A DNA stretch of 64,000 nucleotides from Streptococcus penaeicida. GTDB taxonomy: Bacteria; Bacillota; Bacilli; Lactobacillales; Streptococcaceae. The position numbers and the translations under genes were made by a program. The DNA lies in assembly GCF_002887775.1 (NCBI RefSeq), contig NZ_LOCM01000011.1, forward strand, positions 34,465 to 98,464. Reading direction: 5' to 3'. Shown here piece after piece: positions 48,054 through 58,551 of this stretch (its first letter is position 1; each line of letters starts with the position of its first letter). Under the pieces are notes generated by a model that worked only from the letters and a program-made list of their open reading frames with translations, was not told the origin of the DNA and did no database searches.

Positions 48054-48953
48054 ATGGAATTTACAATAGAAGAAGCTGGCCTTCGATTAGACAAAGCTGT
48101 TGCGGATGCAACAGCACTTTCTCGAAGTCAAGCAAATGAGCAAATTAAAAAAGGGCTGGTCCAGGTCAATGGGCAGACAGCCAAAGCCAAATACAATGTT
48201 CAACAGGGTGATTTGATAACTTATCAAATGCCCGAAGAGGAAATCCTAGAATACCAAGCGGAAGATCTTCCTATTGAGATTATCTATGAAGATAGTGATC
48301 TTGCCATTATCAATAAGGCTCAAGGAATGGTGGTTCATCCATCAGCTGGTCATACCAGTGGAACCTTAGTCAATGCGCTCATGTATCATATCAAGGATTT
48401 ATCTTCCATTAATGGTGTTGTACGACCTGGCATTGTCCACCGGATTGATAAAGATACCTCTGGTCTTTTAATGGTTGCTAAAAATGATAAGGCTCATCAT
48501 ATTTTAGCTGATGAACTCAAGGCTAAAAAATCTTTACGCAAATATTTAGCTATTGTTCACGGTAATTTACCAAATGATCGTGGCATGATTGAAGCACCAA
48601 TTGGTCGTAGTGACAAAGACCGGAAAAAACAAGCCGTGAGTGTCAAAGGAAAAGATGCTGTTACACGTTTCAATGTCCTTGAACGCTTCGGTGATTATAC
48701 ATTGCTAGAATTAACATTAGAAACCGGCAGAACCCATCAAATTCGTGTTCACATGGCCTATATTGGTCATCCGGTTGCTGGTGACCCACTTTATGGGCCT
48801 CGCAAGACCTTAAAAGGGGCAGGTCAATTCTTACACGCTCAAACTCTTGGCCTGACTCACCCGACCTCGGGTGAATTAATGACCTTTACCGCAGAGCCTC
48901 CTGCCCTTTTCTTGAAAAATTTGGAACAGTTACGCAGTCAGGCATCAAACTAA
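48054..48953 (+). CDS. RluD-like 23S rRNA pseudouridine synthase (RluA family)
   Basis: A 299-aa enzyme with an N-terminal S4 domain (RLDKAVADATALSRSQANEQ) and the RluA catalytic core: KAQGMVVHPSAGHTSGTLVN, then the catalytic Asp in RPGIVHRIDKDTSGLLMVAK (HRIDKDTSG). GRTHQIRVHMAYIGHPVAGD follows. It converts uridines in 23S rRNA helix 69 if it is a true RluD. Start ATG 48054 lies two bases after the lspA stop; tight coupling of lspA and rluD is common in Firmicutes. Confidence 0.92.
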   Translation: MEFTIEEAGLRLDKAVADATALSRSQANEQIKKGLVQVNGQTAKAKYNVQQGDLITYQMPEEEILEYQAEDLPIEIIYEDSDLAIINKAQGMVVHPSAGHTSGTLVNALMYHIKDLSSINGVVRPGIVHRIDKDTSGLLMVAKNDKAHHILADELKAKKSLRKYLAIVHGNLPNDRGMIEAPIGRSDKDRKKQAVSVKGKDAVTRFNVLERFGDYTLLELTLETGRTHQIRVHMAYIGHPVAGDPLYGPRKTLKGAGQFLHAQTLGLTHPTSGELMTFTAEPPALFLKNLEQLRSQASN

Positions 48954-48988
48954 AGGGTCACAATTTTCAAAAAAAGTTACAAAATATC

Positions 48989-49017
48989 TTGTATTTCAAA
49001 ATGAATTTTGCTATACT
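48989..49017 (+). promoter_or_regulatory. pyr operon promoter
   Basis: TTGTAT (48989-48994), a 17-nt spacer and TATACT (49012-49017), upstream of the PyrR-responsive leader. Confidence 0.6.
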
Positions 49018-49042
49018 ATTAAAAATTTGATATTCCTTTAAA

Positions 49043-49146
49043 ACAGTCCCGTGAGGCTGTCAAGGAGACCAGTCAAGACCGAAGTGTATGCTTTTTCAAG
49101 TGTGCCATCATTTTGTGGAATCTCCTTGTTTAAGGAGATTTTTTTT
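49043..49146 (+). promoter_or_regulatory. PyrR-binding attenuator of the pyr operon
   Basis: The leader contains CAGTCCCGTGAGGCTG, matching the PyrR anti-antiterminator loop consensus ARUCCNGNGAGGYU. A rho-independent terminator follows at 49119-49146 (AATCTCCTT / AAGGAGATT, T run). With UMP or UTP bound, PyrR stabilises the first hairpin and the terminator forms, so pyrimidine surplus shuts off the downstream genes. Confidence 0.82.
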
Positions 49147-49168
49147 GTATCATTTTGAGGAGGTTAAA

Positions 49169-49690
49169 ATGAAAACTAAAGAAATAGTCGATGATGTGAC
49201 CATGAAAAGGGCCATCACACGGATAACGTATGAAATAATTGAACGCAATAAGAACTTAGACAATCTGGTTCTTGCAGGAATTAAGACTAGAGGGGTTCAT
49301 CTGGCACGGCGCATTCAAGCAAGACTTAAAGAATTAGAAGGTATCGATTTACCAATAGGAGAACTTGATACCAAACCTTTTAGAGATGATATGAAAGTGG
49401 AAGAGGATACCACATCAATGGCAGTTGATATCACTGGAAAAGATGTTATATTAATTGATGATGTTCTCTACACTGGTCGAACCATCAGAGCGGCAATTGA
49501 TAATTTGGTTAGTTTGGGAAGACCAGCCCGTGTCAGTTTGGCAGTCCTAGTTGATCGGGGCCACCGTGAACTTCCTATTAGAGCTGACTATGTTGGTAAA
49601 AATATTCCAACAAGTAGTGTTGAAGAAATTGTCGTTGAAGTAGTCGAAGTTGATGGTCAAGATCGTGTGACTATTGTCGATCCGTCTTAA
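49169..49690 (+). CDS. pyrR: PyrR, pyr operon attenuation regulator / uracil phosphoribosyltransferase
   Basis: A 173-aa RNA-binding regulator, [20 protein letters not shown], with the PRPP-binding loop [18 protein letters not shown] (about 93-110) and [20 protein letters not shown]. It senses uridine nucleotides and controls its own operon through the attenuator upstream. Start ATG 49169 follows GAGGAGG; the in-frame ATG at 49088 is inside the leader RNA. Confidence 0.97.
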   Translation: MKTKEIVDDVTMKRAITRITYEIIERNKNLDNLVLAGIKTRGVHLARRIQARLKELEGIDLPIGELDTKPFRDDMKVEEDTTSMAVDITGKDVILIDDVLYTGRTIRAAIDNLVSLGRPARVSLAVLVDRGHRELPIRADYVGKNIPTSSVEEIVVEVVEVDGQDRVTIVDPS

Positions 49691-49704
49691 GAAAAGGGGA
49701 AAAA

Positions 49705-50966
49705 ATGAAAGACGTAATGTATGATGTAGAGGAAATGCCAAAAACAGGAATTCTCTTTGGGTTATCCTTCCAACACTTATTTGCCATGTTTGGAGCGACT
49801 GTTTTAGTACCAATCTTGGTTGGTATTGATCCTTCTGTAGCACTACTTTCAAGTGGTTTAGGAACTTTAGCTCACTTATCAGTCACTAAATTTAAAATCC
49901 CAGCTTATATGGGTTCAAGTTTTGCTTATATTGCAGCCATGCAAATGCTAATGAAAACTGATGGTATCGGAGCTGTTGCTCAGGGAGCAATAACAGGCGG
50001 TTTCGTTTATCTCATCGTAGCACTAGTTGTGAAAGCTATTGGGAATGACTGGATTGACAAAATTCTACCGCCAATCGTAGTTGGACCAATCGTCATGGTT
50101 ATCGGACTAAGCTTAGCAACAACAGCAGTTAATAGTGTCATGTTAAAAGATGGCAAATACGACCTCATCTACTTATTGATTGGAATGGTAACTTTACTAG
50201 CTGTAATCTTCTTCAACGTATACGGTAAAGGTATGGTAGCCATTATCCCAATCCTACTTGGCTTACTCATTGGTTACGTCTTTGCTTTAATTGTCGGAAT
50301 GGTAACTGGACAAGAAATCATTAACTTCACTCAAGTTGCTCAAGCTAAGTGGTTCAGTGTTCCAAGTGTCTCAATCCCATTCTTATCATACGGATTTAAA
50401 TTATATCCTAGCGCAATCTTAACAATGGCACCAATCGCCTTTGTAACCATGACAGAACACTTTGGACACGTTATGGTTCTTAACAGCCTTACAAACCGTG
50501 ACTATTTCAAGGATCCAGGCCTAGACAAAACCCTTACAGGTGATGGATTGGCACAAATTGTTGCTGGTTTCCTAGGTGCCCCCCTGTAACATCATATGGT
50601 GAAAACATTGGTGTTATGGCCTTGAACAAAATTTTCTCAGTCTATGTTATCGCTGGTGCCGCAGTCATTGCAGCCCTCCTAAGTTTTGTCGGAAAAATTT
50701 CAGCTCTCATCCAATCAATACCATCACCAGTTATTGGTGGTATCTCGGTAGCCCTCTTCGGCGTAATTGCTTCAAGTGGTCTCAAGATACTGATTGAATC
50801 AAAAGTAGATATGGATAGTAAGAAAAACCTCCTCATTTCCAGTGTCATTCTTGTATCTGGTATTGGGGGATTAATGTTGCAAGTAAAAGGATTACAAATC
50901 TCTGGTGTTGCCTTCTCAACGCTTTTGGGAATTATCCTTTACCAAATCTTACCTGAAAACAAATAA
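49705..50966 (+). pseudogene. pyrP: Uracil permease PyrP/UraA family, single frameshift at a C6 run
   Basis: A 12-14-helix NCS2 transporter importing uracil. MPKTGILFGLSFQHLFAMFG, a GSSFAYIAAM region and a TMTEHFGHVMVLNSLTNRDY stretch are family landmarks. The frame ends at TAA 50587-50589 just after GAP. The run of six C at 50579-50584 needs seven to read GAPPVTSYGENIGVMALNKI and continue to 50966, giving 420 aa, the normal length. As written the protein would stop at 294 aa. The gene lies between pyrR and pyrB in the operon. Confidence 0.9.
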
Positions 50967-51012
50967 CCGTTAACCAAATCTTCATAGATAACAAAGAAAA
51001 AGGGGAAATAAT

Positions 51013-51945
51013 ATGTCAGTCATCAATAATCAAGTCGTGGTTAGCAATTTAGTATCAATGGAAATGCTAAGCAATGAAGAAGTCTTAGCTTTAATCAAAA
51101 GAGGTTCGGAATTTAAAGCAGGTAAAGTTGAACTACCTGACTATTCATCGATTTTCACAACTAATCTCTTCTTTGAAAACTCAACACGGACACATAAATC
51201 CTTTGAAGTTGCCGAAAGAAGATTAGGGATGCATGTCATTGATTTTAATACGGATACTAGCTCCGTGAAAAAAGGTGAAACCTTATATGATACAGTCTTG
51301 ACAATGAGTGCACTCGGAGTTGAAGTTTGTGTCATCCGCCACCCTGAAGTTGATTACTATAAAGAACTGATTGATAGCCCAACCATTACCGCCTCCATTG
51401 TCAATGGTGGTGATGGCTCTGGACAACACCCAAGTCAATGTCTGCTTGATTTGATGACTATTTATGAAGAATATGGCCATTTTGATGGCTTAAAAATCTG
51501 TATTGCAGGTGATTTAACACACTCTCGCGTTGCTAAATCAAATATGCAAATTTTGAAACGCTTAGGAGCAGAAATTTATTTCGCAGGTCCAGATGAATGG
51601 TATTCAGAAGAATTTGAGGCTTATGGACAATATAAAGCCATTGATGACATTATCGAAGACTTAGATGTACTCATGCTCTTACGTGTCCAACATGAACGCC
51701 ATAATGGCTCAGCTGGTTTTTCAAAAGAAGACTATCACAGAACATTTGGCCTTACTGAAGAACGTTATAGCAAATTAAAAGATTCAGCAATTATCATGCA
51801 CCCAGCCCCTGTTAACCGTGACGCTGAAATTGCGGACTCGCTTGTAGAAGCCCCTAAAGCAAGAATAGTTGCCCAAATGGAAAATGGCGTATACGTTAGA
51901 ATGGCAATGTTAGAAGCCATCATGAATGGACGTCAAACGAAGTAA
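51013..51945 (+). CDS. pyrB: Aspartate carbamoyltransferase catalytic subunit
   Basis: A 310-aa enzyme that commits carbamoyl phosphate and aspartate to pyrimidine synthesis. It contains the carbamoyl-phosphate loop [19 protein letters not shown] (about 54-72), [26 protein letters not shown] and [11 protein letters not shown]. No regulatory PyrI is present, as is usual in Gram-positives. AAGGGGAAA precedes the start. Confidence 0.97.
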   Translation: MSVINNQVVVSNLVSMEMLSNEEVLALIKRGSEFKAGKVELPDYSSIFTTNLFFENSTRTHKSFEVAERRLGMHVIDFNTDTSSVKKGETLYDTVLTMSALGVEVCVIRHPEVDYYKELIDSPTITASIVNGGDGSGQHPSQCLLDLMTIYEEYGHFDGLKICIAGDLTHSRVAKSNMQILKRLGAEIYFAGPDEWYSEEFEAYGQYKAIDDIIEDLDVLMLLRVQHERHNGSAGFSKEDYHRTFGLTEERYSKLKDSAIIMHPAPVNRDAEIADSLVEAPKARIVAQMENGVYVRMAMLEAIMNGRQTK

Positions 51946-51971
51946 GTATAAACGACTGATAAAGGGGAGCT

Positions 51972-53060
51972 ATGACAAAGAGACTATTAATATTAGAAGA
52001 TGGAACTGTATTTGAAGGCAAAGCCTTTGGTGCAGATATTGATGTTACAGGCGAAATTGTTTTCAATACAGGAATGACAGGATATCAAGAGTCCATTACC
52101 GATCAATCCTATAATGGGCAAATTCTAATATTTACCTTTCCGTTGATTGGAAATTATGGAATTAACAGAGACGACTATGAGTCGATAAATCCGACTTGTA
52201 AAGGAGTTGTTGTTTCAGAAGTTAGTCGTCGTGCTAGTAATTGGCGTCAACAAATGACATTAGATCAGTTTCTGAAAAATAAGGGAATCCCTGGGATTTC
52301 AGGAATTGATACTAGAGCTTTAACTAAAATGATTAGACGATGCGGAACTATGAAAGCCACCATTGCTGATGATGGGGATAGTATAGAGCATCTACTAGAC
52401 CAGTTAAAAGCTACTGTTTTGCCAATCAATAATATTGAAATGGTATCAACCAAGTCGGCTTACCCAGCACCCGGAATTGGCAAAAATATTGTACTCGTTG
52501 ATTTCGGTCTCAAACATTCTATTTTAAGAGAATTTGCGAAACGTCAGTGTCATGTGACAGTAGTTCCTCATACGACAACAGCTGAAGAAATTTGTGAATT
52601 AAATCCAGATGGTGTCATGTTATCAAACGGGCCAGGTAATCCTGAAGATTTGCCAAAGGCTTTAACCATGATACAAGGCATTCAAGGTAAATTTCCAATT
52701 TTTGGAATTTGTATGGGTCACCAACTTTTTAGTTTAGCTAATGGAGCAAAAACATTTAAGATGTCATTTGGTCATAGAGGCTTTAATCACGCAGTAAGGG
52801 AGATTGCCACAGGAAAAATCGATTTCACAAGTCAAAATCATGGCTATGCTGTAGACCGTGAAAGTCTACCAAATTCCCTTTTGGTTACTCATGAAGAGAT
52901 AAATGATAAGACGGTTGAAGGTTTGAGACATAAACATTATCCAGCTTTTTCTGTTCAGTTTCATCCAGACGCTGCACCAGGACCACACGATTCTTCATAC
53001 CTTTTTGATGACTTTATCGAGATGATAGATGCATTTAAGATCAAGAAGAACAAGAATTAA
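51972..53060 (+). CDS. carA: Carbamoyl-phosphate synthase small (glutaminase) subunit
   Basis: A 362-aa subunit that hydrolyses glutamine and channels ammonia to CarB. The N-terminal domain has [20 protein letters not shown] and [14 protein letters not shown]. The class I glutaminase has the nucleophile Cys in [10 protein letters not shown] and a His-containing [14 protein letters not shown]. It lies 26 bases after pyrB and 58 before carB within the PyrR-controlled unit. Confidence 0.97.
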   Translation: MTKRLLILEDGTVFEGKAFGADIDVTGEIVFNTGMTGYQESITDQSYNGQILIFTFPLIGNYGINRDDYESINPTCKGVVVSEVSRRASNWRQQMTLDQFLKNKGIPGISGIDTRALTKMIRRCGTMKATIADDGDSIEHLLDQLKATVLPINNIEMVSTKSAYPAPGIGKNIVLVDFGLKHSILREFAKRQCHVTVVPHTTTAEEICELNPDGVMLSNGPGNPEDLPKALTMIQGIQGKFPIFGICMGHQLFSLANGAKTFKMSFGHRGFNHAVREIATGKIDFTSQNHGYAVDRESLPNSLLVTHEEINDKTVEGLRHKHYPAFSVQFHPDAAPGPHDSSYLFDDFIEMIDAFKIKKNKN

Positions 53061-53118
53061 CTCTTAAGTATATTATAGTTGTAATAAGGAATTCTTTGTA
53101 TGATAGAAAGGTAGCATG

Positions 53119-56100
53119 ATGCCAAAAAGAACAGATATTTCAAAGATTATGGTCATTGGTTCGGGACCAATTATTATAGGGCAAGCCGCAGAATTTGACT
53201 ATGCAGGAACACAGGCTTGTCTAGCCTTGAAAGAAGAAGGCTATGAAGTTATTTTAGTTAACTCCAATCCAGCTACAATTATGACAGACAAAGAAATTGC
53301 AGATAAGGTTTACATTGAACCCATCACTTTGGAATTTGTAAGTCATATTTTAAGAAAAGAACGCCCAGATGCTATTCTTCCAACTTTAGGTGGGCAAACA
53401 GGCTTAAATATGGCAATGCAATTGTCAAAATCGGGCATACTTTCAAGCTTGAACATTGAATTAATGGGAACATCATTGTCAGCTATTGATCAAGCGGAAG
53501 ATAGAGATTTATTTAAGCAATTGATGGAAGAATTAAAACAACCAATTCCCGAATCTCAAATTGTAACAACCGTTGATGAGGCTCTTGATTTTGCTAAAAC
53601 AATTGGTTATCCAATAATTGTTCGTCCAGCATTCACACTTGGTGGTACAGGTGGAGGCATGTGCGGAAATGAAAAAGAATTGAGAGAAACAGCAGCTAAA
53701 GGCTTAAAGTTATCTCCAGTTACTCAGTGTCTCATTGAGAGATCCATTGCAGGCTATAAAGAAATTGAATATGAAGTAATGCGTGATGCAGCAGATAATG
53801 CTTTAGTTGTTTGTAATATGGAAAATTTTGATCCAGTTGGCATTCATACAGGTGATTCAATTGTTTTTGCACCAACACAAACATTATCAGATATTGAAAA
53901 TCAACATTTACGTGATGCCAGTTTGAGTATTATCAGAGCATTAAAGATCGAAGGTGGATGTAATGTTCAGTTAGCACTGGATCCAAACTCTTTTAATTAC
54001 TATGTCATTGAAGTAAACCCTCGCGTTTCCCGGTCCTCTGCATTAGCATCAAAAGCAACCGGCTATCCTATTGCCAAGTTAGCTGCTAAAATTGCAGTAG
54101 GATTAACTTTAGACGAGATGGTTAACCCTGTAACTGGTACAACTTATGCCATGTTTGAGCCAGCACTTGACTATGTTGTGGCAAAGATTCCTCGTTTTCC
54201 TTTTGATAAATTTGAAAATGGCGACCGCAACCTAGGGACCCAAATGAAGGCAACAGGTGAAGTCATGGCAATTGGAAGGAATATTGAAGAGTCTCTTCTA
54301 AAAGCTTGTCGATCATTGGAAATAGGGGTCTGTCATAATGAAATGAAAGAATTGACATTGCTTTCTGATGATACGCTTTTAGAAAAAATTGTTCATGCTC
54401 AAGATGACCGACTTTTCTATCTATCGGAAGCTATACGTAGAGGTTTTTCGGTTGAAGAACTTAATAACCATACCAAAATTGATCTCTTCTTTCTTGACAA
54501 GTTACTACATATATCAGAATTAGAAAATTTACTAAAAGAGAGTAAAGGAAATCTAGATTTATTAAAAGAAGCCAAACGATATGGTTTTTCAGATCAAAAA
54601 ATCGCTGATTTGTGGCAACTAAATGAAACTGATATCAGGATAATTCGTCGTGAAAACAATATTATTCCTGTTTATAAGATGGTCGATACCTGTGCAGCAG
54701 AGTTTACATCTGAGACACCTTATTTCTATTCAACTTATGAATGGGAAAATGAGTCCTTAATTTCTGAAAAAGAATCAATTCTGGTGATTGGTTCAGGTCC
54801 TATAAGGATAGGTCAAGGTGTGGAGTTTGACTATGCAACTGTTCACTCTGTAAAAGCGATTCAAGAAGCAGGATTCGAAGCCATCATCATGAATTCAAAT
54901 CCAGAAACTGTTTCTACAGATTTCTCTGTTTCAGATAAACTTTATTTTGAACCACTAACTTTTGAAGATGTCATGAATGTTATTGAGTTAGAAAAACCAA
55001 AAGGAGTGGTACTTCAATTTGGTGGACAAACAGCCATTAATCTAGCTCAAGTCTTGTCCGATACCGGAGTAAGAATTCTAGGAACACAAGTTGATGACTT
55101 GGATAGGGCTGAGAATCGCGAACTTTTTGAAAAAGCATTACAAAGCTTGCACATTCCACAGCCACCTGGTCAAACTGCTACCAATGAAGCAGAGGCCTTG
55201 CAGGCAGCAACAAAAATTGGTTTTCCGGTATTAGTTCGTCCGTCATATGTGTTGGGGGGACGAGCAATGGAAATTGTTGAAAATAAGTCAGACTTGCAAG
55301 CATATATGCGAACAGCGGTAAAAGCGAGTCCGGATCATCCAGTTCTGATTGATTCATATATTCTTGGTAGAGAATGTGAAGTTGATGCCATTTCAGATGG
55401 TAAGGATGTCCTTATACCAGGAATTATGGAGCATATTGAACGGGCCGGTGTCCATTCTGGTGATTCGATGGCTGTCTATCCTCCGCAAAATCTTTCAGAT
55501 GATGTCATCCATACCATAATCGATTATACAAAACGCTTAGCTATTGGATTGAATTGTATAGGCATGATGAATATTCAGTTTGTTATTAAAGATTCTGAAG
55601 TTTATGTGATTGAAGTAAACCCACGTGCGAGTAGGACAGTTCCATTTTTGTCAAAAGTTACAAAAATCCCAATGGCTCAGATAGCTACAAAAATCATTTT
55701 AGGACAGAACTTAAAAGACCTAGGATATCAAGACGGTCTATATCCTATAGATGATCAAGTTCATGTCAAAGCACCTGTCTTTTCATTTAATAAACTTTCC
55801 CAAGTAGATTCTCTGTTGGGACCAGAGATGAAGTCGACTGGTGAAGTTATGGGCTCTGATGTGACTTTAGAAAAGGCATTATATAAGGCTTTTGAAGCAA
55901 GTTATCAGCATTTCAATGAGTATGGAAATATTATTTTTACTATTGCTGATGAAGATAAGGAAGAGTCATTTTTATTGGCAAAACGATTTGAAAGCCTAGG
56001 TTATCGGATTTTTGCAACTGATGGAACTGCTCAATATTTCACTAATAATGGTTTGCAAGTTGATAAAGTTTCTAAAATTGGAGATAGCCATTTTGATATC

Positions 56101-56295
56101 CCAAGTTTAATTCGTAAAGATCAGGTTCAAGCTATTATTAACACTGTTGGTAAAAAACGTGTGGCAGACTTTGATGGTCACATTATTAGAAGTTCAGCGG
56201 TTGAGAAAGGAATTCCTTTATTTACAGCTTTGGATACAGCTGATGCAATGTTGAAAGTGTTAGAGAGTCGTAGTTTTACAACCCAAGCAATCTAA
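53119..56295 (+). CDS. carB: Carbamoyl-phosphate synthase large subunit
   Basis: About 1058 aa with duplicated ATP-grasp halves. The first half has [33 protein letters not shown] and [13 protein letters not shown]. The second has [34 protein letters not shown] and [14 protein letters not shown]. The C-terminal MGS-like allosteric domain begins near residue 930. It makes carbamoyl phosphate for pyrimidines and arginine. Two adjacent ATG codons exist at 53116 and 53119; the second gives better spacing to AAAGG. Confidence 0.97.
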   Translation: MPKRTDISKIMVIGSGPIIIGQAAEFDYAGTQACLALKEEGYEVILVNSNPATIMTDKEIADKVYIEPITLEFVSHILRKERPDAILPTLGGQTGLNMAMQLSKSGILSSLNIELMGTSLSAIDQAEDRDLFKQLMEELKQPIPESQIVTTVDEALDFAKTIGYPIIVRPAFTLGGTGGGMCGNEKELRETAAKGLKLSPVTQCLIERSIAGYKEIEYEVMRDAADNALVVCNMENFDPVGIHTGDSIVFAPTQTLSDIENQHLRDASLSIIRALKIEGGCNVQLALDPNSFNYYVIEVNPRVSRSSALASKATGYPIAKLAAKIAVGLTLDEMVNPVTGTTYAMFEPALDYVVAKIPRFPFDKFENGDRNLGTQMKATGEVMAIGRNIEESLLKACRSLEIGVCHNEMKELTLLSDDTLLEKIVHAQDDRLFYLSEAIRRGFSVEELNNHTKIDLFFLDKLLHISELENLLKESKGNLDLLKEAKRYGFSDQKIADLWQLNETDIRIIRRENNIIPVYKMVDTCAAEFTSETPYFYSTYEWENESLISEKESILVIGSGPIRIGQGVEFDYATVHSVKAIQEAGFEAIIMNSNPETVSTDFSVSDKLYFEPLTFEDVMNVIELEKPKGVVLQFGGQTAINLAQVLSDTGVRILGTQVDDLDRAENRELFEKALQSLHIPQPPGQTATNEAEALQAATKIGFPVLVRPSYVLGGRAMEIVENKSDLQAYMRTAVKASPDHPVLIDSYILGRECEVDAISDGKDVLIPGIMEHIERAGVHSGDSMAVYPPQNLSDDVIHTIIDYTKRLAIGLNCIGMMNIQFVIKDSEVYVIEVNPRASRTVPFLSKVTKIPMAQIATKIILGQNLKDLGYQDGLYPIDDQVHVKAPVFSFNKLSQVDSLLGPEMKSTGEVMGSDVTLEKALYKAFEASYQHFNEYGNIIFTIADEDKEESFLLAKRFESLGYRIFATDGTAQYFTNNGLQVDKVSKIGDSHFDIPSLIRKDQVQAIINTVGKKRVADFDGHIIRSSAVEKGIPLFTALDTADAMLKVLESRSFTTQAI

Positions 56296-56377
56296 AAAAT
56301 GACAGAAATTAGTTTGGATGTAATTTGAAATTAGATATCCAATAAGTAGATATTTATTATTATTATTTTTATTAGAG

Positions 56378-56406
56378 CCAGAACAAATCTCCGTTCTGGT
56401 TTTTTT
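56378..56406 (+). terminator. Terminator of the pyr-car operon
   Basis: CCAGAAC / GTTCTGG with an 8-nt loop and T7, 82 nt after the carB stop. The remaining gap to the next promoter shows nothing else. Confidence 0.85.
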
Positions 56407-56499
56407 ATTACAAAAGTGTAAGGTCAGCCTTTCTCAAAAACAGTAAAATGAGAATATAGGACATTTTATTAAATTGATTGGAAAAAAATGGGAATTGAC

Positions 56500-56528
56500 T
56501 TGACAGACATCCCAAAAGGCTATATACT
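56500..56528 (+). promoter_or_regulatory. Promoter of the MacAB-like efflux operon
   Basis: TTGACA (56500-56505), a 17-nt spacer and TATACT (56523-56528). Confidence 0.75.
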
Positions 56529-56574
56529 TGTCTTATATAATTAATACAATACACAAAATGAATAGGAGACCACC

Positions 56575-57807
56575 ATGGCGAGAAGAAAAAAAGGTCAAAT
56601 GACTAAAAGAACAAAGATGATAATAGCAGGAGCAGTTGTTGCCTCCCTTGTATTAATTGGTGGGATTCTATATTTTCAGCAGCAAAACCAGTTAGCCAAT
56701 AGTAAAGAGAAAGAATCTTATTCGGCTGTTAATGTTAAAGAAGGAAGTATTTCTTCAACTATTTTGCTTTCTGGCAATGTTAAAGCACTTTCTGAAGAAT
56801 ACATTTATTTTGATCAGGCTAAAGGTAGTGATGCTGAAGTTGTTGTCAAAGTCGGTGATAAAGTAACTGAAGGTCAACAATTGGTCCAATATAACACAAC
56901 AAATGCTCAAGCGGCTTATGATACAGCAGTACGTCAAATGAATAAAGTCGGTCGTCAAATAAACTATTTACAAACCTACGGTAGCCCTATGTCGGGTCAA
57001 ATTGCTGAGGCAAGCAGTCCTACAAATGGTCAAGAAGGAGGACAAGCGGTAGCTCAAGCTCCTGTTCAAGAAGCAAATGCTTCATACAGCCAACAGTTAC
57101 AAGATTTGAACGATGCTTATGCTGATGCTCAAGCAGAAGTCAATAAAGCTCAGGAGGCTTTAAATCAAACGGTAGTTACAAGTAGTCATGATGGAACTGT
57201 TGTTGAGGTTAATAACGATGTAGACCCTTCTTCTAAGACGAGTCAGACGCTTGTTCATGTCGTTTCCGAAGGGCAATTACAAGTTAAAGGTAGTTTAACA
57301 GAATATGATTTAGCAACGATAAAAGTTGGCCAAGCGGTTAAAATTAAATCCAAAGTTTATACTGATAAGTCTTGGGATGGCAAAATTTCTTACATCTCTA
57401 ATTATCCTAGTGATAAAAGTGGTTCAGCTGGTGAAGCCGGACAGTCAGCGTCTAGCTCAGCTGCCGCAAGTTATGACTATAAAGTCGATATTACCAGCCC
57501 ATTAAATCAATTAAAACAGGGATTTACCGTAACTGTTGAAATCCTTAACCAGGATAAACATACTTTGGTTCCTGTCAATGCTAGCTTTAAGGAAAAAGGT
57601 AAAAACTATGTTTGGACCTATGATGATGCTAGCTCTAAGGTGACTAAAACAGAGGTAACTTTAGGGAACGCTGACGCTAAAAATCAAGAAATTTTAACTG
57701 GACTTAAAGTGGGGCAAATTGTCATTTCTAATCCAGATAAATCTATTAAAGACGGTAAAAAGCTTGAAAGTGTCATCTCTGAAGATACTAATAAAAAGTC
57801 TAAGTAA
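56575..57807 (+). CDS. Efflux RND/HlyD-type periplasmic adaptor-like subunit (MacA-like)
   Basis: A 410-aa membrane-anchored adaptor: a basic N-terminus (ARRKKGQMTKRTK), one membrane segment (MIIAGAVVASLVLIGGILYF), a lipoyl-like half (VVVKVGDKVTEGQQLVQYNT), a coiled-coil hairpin (about 95-210, including a QQLQDLNDAYADAQAEVNKA helix) and beta-barrel plus membrane-proximal domains. It works with the ABC ATPase and permease that follow to export a peptide or toxic compound; the substrate is not evident. AGGAGA precedes the ATG. Confidence 0.88.
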   Translation: MARRKKGQMTKRTKMIIAGAVVASLVLIGGILYFQQQNQLANSKEKESYSAVNVKEGSISSTILLSGNVKALSEEYIYFDQAKGSDAEVVVKVGDKVTEGQQLVQYNTTNAQAAYDTAVRQMNKVGRQINYLQTYGSPMSGQIAEASSPTNGQEGGQAVAQAPVQEANASYSQQLQDLNDAYADAQAEVNKAQEALNQTVVTSSHDGTVVEVNNDVDPSSKTSQTLVHVVSEGQLQVKGSLTEYDLATIKVGQAVKIKSKVYTDKSWDGKISYISNYPSDKSGSAGEAGQSASSSAAASYDYKVDITSPLNQLKQGFTVTVEILNQDKHTLVPVNASFKEKGKNYVWTYDDASSKVTKTEVTLGNADAKNQEILTGLKVGQIVISNPDKSIKDGKKLESVISEDTNKKSK

Positions 57808-57830
57808 ATAGAAACCTGAGGTGAATTTGG

Positions 57831-58541
57831 GTGACAAAAGAAAAGAAAGAGCTTATTAAATTAGTTAATATCAATAAGACTTATCAAAATGGAGACCAGG
57901 AATTAAGGGTTCTTAAGGATATTAATTTACAAGTGAAAGAAGGGGAGTTCCTGGCTATTATGGGGCCTTCTGGTTCAGGTAAATCAACCTTGATGAATAT
58001 TATTGGCTTGCTTGATCGTCCGACCGAAGGTGACTATTGGTTGAATGGTAATGAAGTGGATCAATTAAGTGACCGTCATTTAGCAAGTGTCAGAAATGCC
58101 GAGATTGGCTTTGTTTTCCAACAGTTTTTCCTGCTTTCAAAATTGACTGCCTTACAGAATGTTGAGCTACCGCTTATCTACGCAGGTATTGGCGTCTCAA
58201 AAAGACGGAATCTGGCCATGCAATATTTGGAAAAAGTGGATTTGCAAAAGCGCATGAAGCACTTGCCTTCAGAATTATCAGGCGGTCAAAAGCAAAGGGT
58301 TGCCATAGCACGTGCTTTGGTCAATAATCCATCTATTATCTTAGCTGACGAACCAACAGGAGCCTTGGATACCAAGACTGGAGAGCAGATAATGGAACTT
58401 CTTACAAATCTTAATAAAGAAGGAAAAACAATTATTATGGTTACCCATGAGCCGGATATTGCTGATTTTGCCACTCGTAAAATCGTTATTCGTGATGGTC
58501 AAATTACGGCGGATACTACTGATAGTGTCCGGATAGATTAG
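57831..58541 (+). CDS. ABC transporter ATP-binding protein (MacB/LolD type)
   Basis: A 236-aa ATPase: Walker A GPSGSGKST (about 44-52), the Q-loop FQQFFLLSKLTAL, signature LSGGQKQRVAIARAL, Walker B IILADEPTGALD and the H-loop VTHEPD. GTG start at 57831 with GAGGTGAA upstream. It lies 23 bases after the adaptor and 10 before the permease, so the three form one complex and operon. Confidence 0.95.
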   Translation: MTKEKKELIKLVNINKTYQNGDQELRVLKDINLQVKEGEFLAIMGPSGSGKSTLMNIIGLLDRPTEGDYWLNGNEVDQLSDRHLASVRNAEIGFVFQQFFLLSKLTALQNVELPLIYAGIGVSKRRNLAMQYLEKVDLQKRMKHLPSELSGGQKQRVAIARALVNNPSIILADEPTGALDTKTGEQIMELLTNLNKEGKTIIMVTHEPDIADFATRKIVIRDGQITADTTDSVRID

Positions 58542-58551
58542 GAGGAATTCT

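Noticed and set aside
49088..49168. Upstream in-frame start for PyrR
   Set aside because: It lies in the attenuator RNA, including the terminator hairpin.
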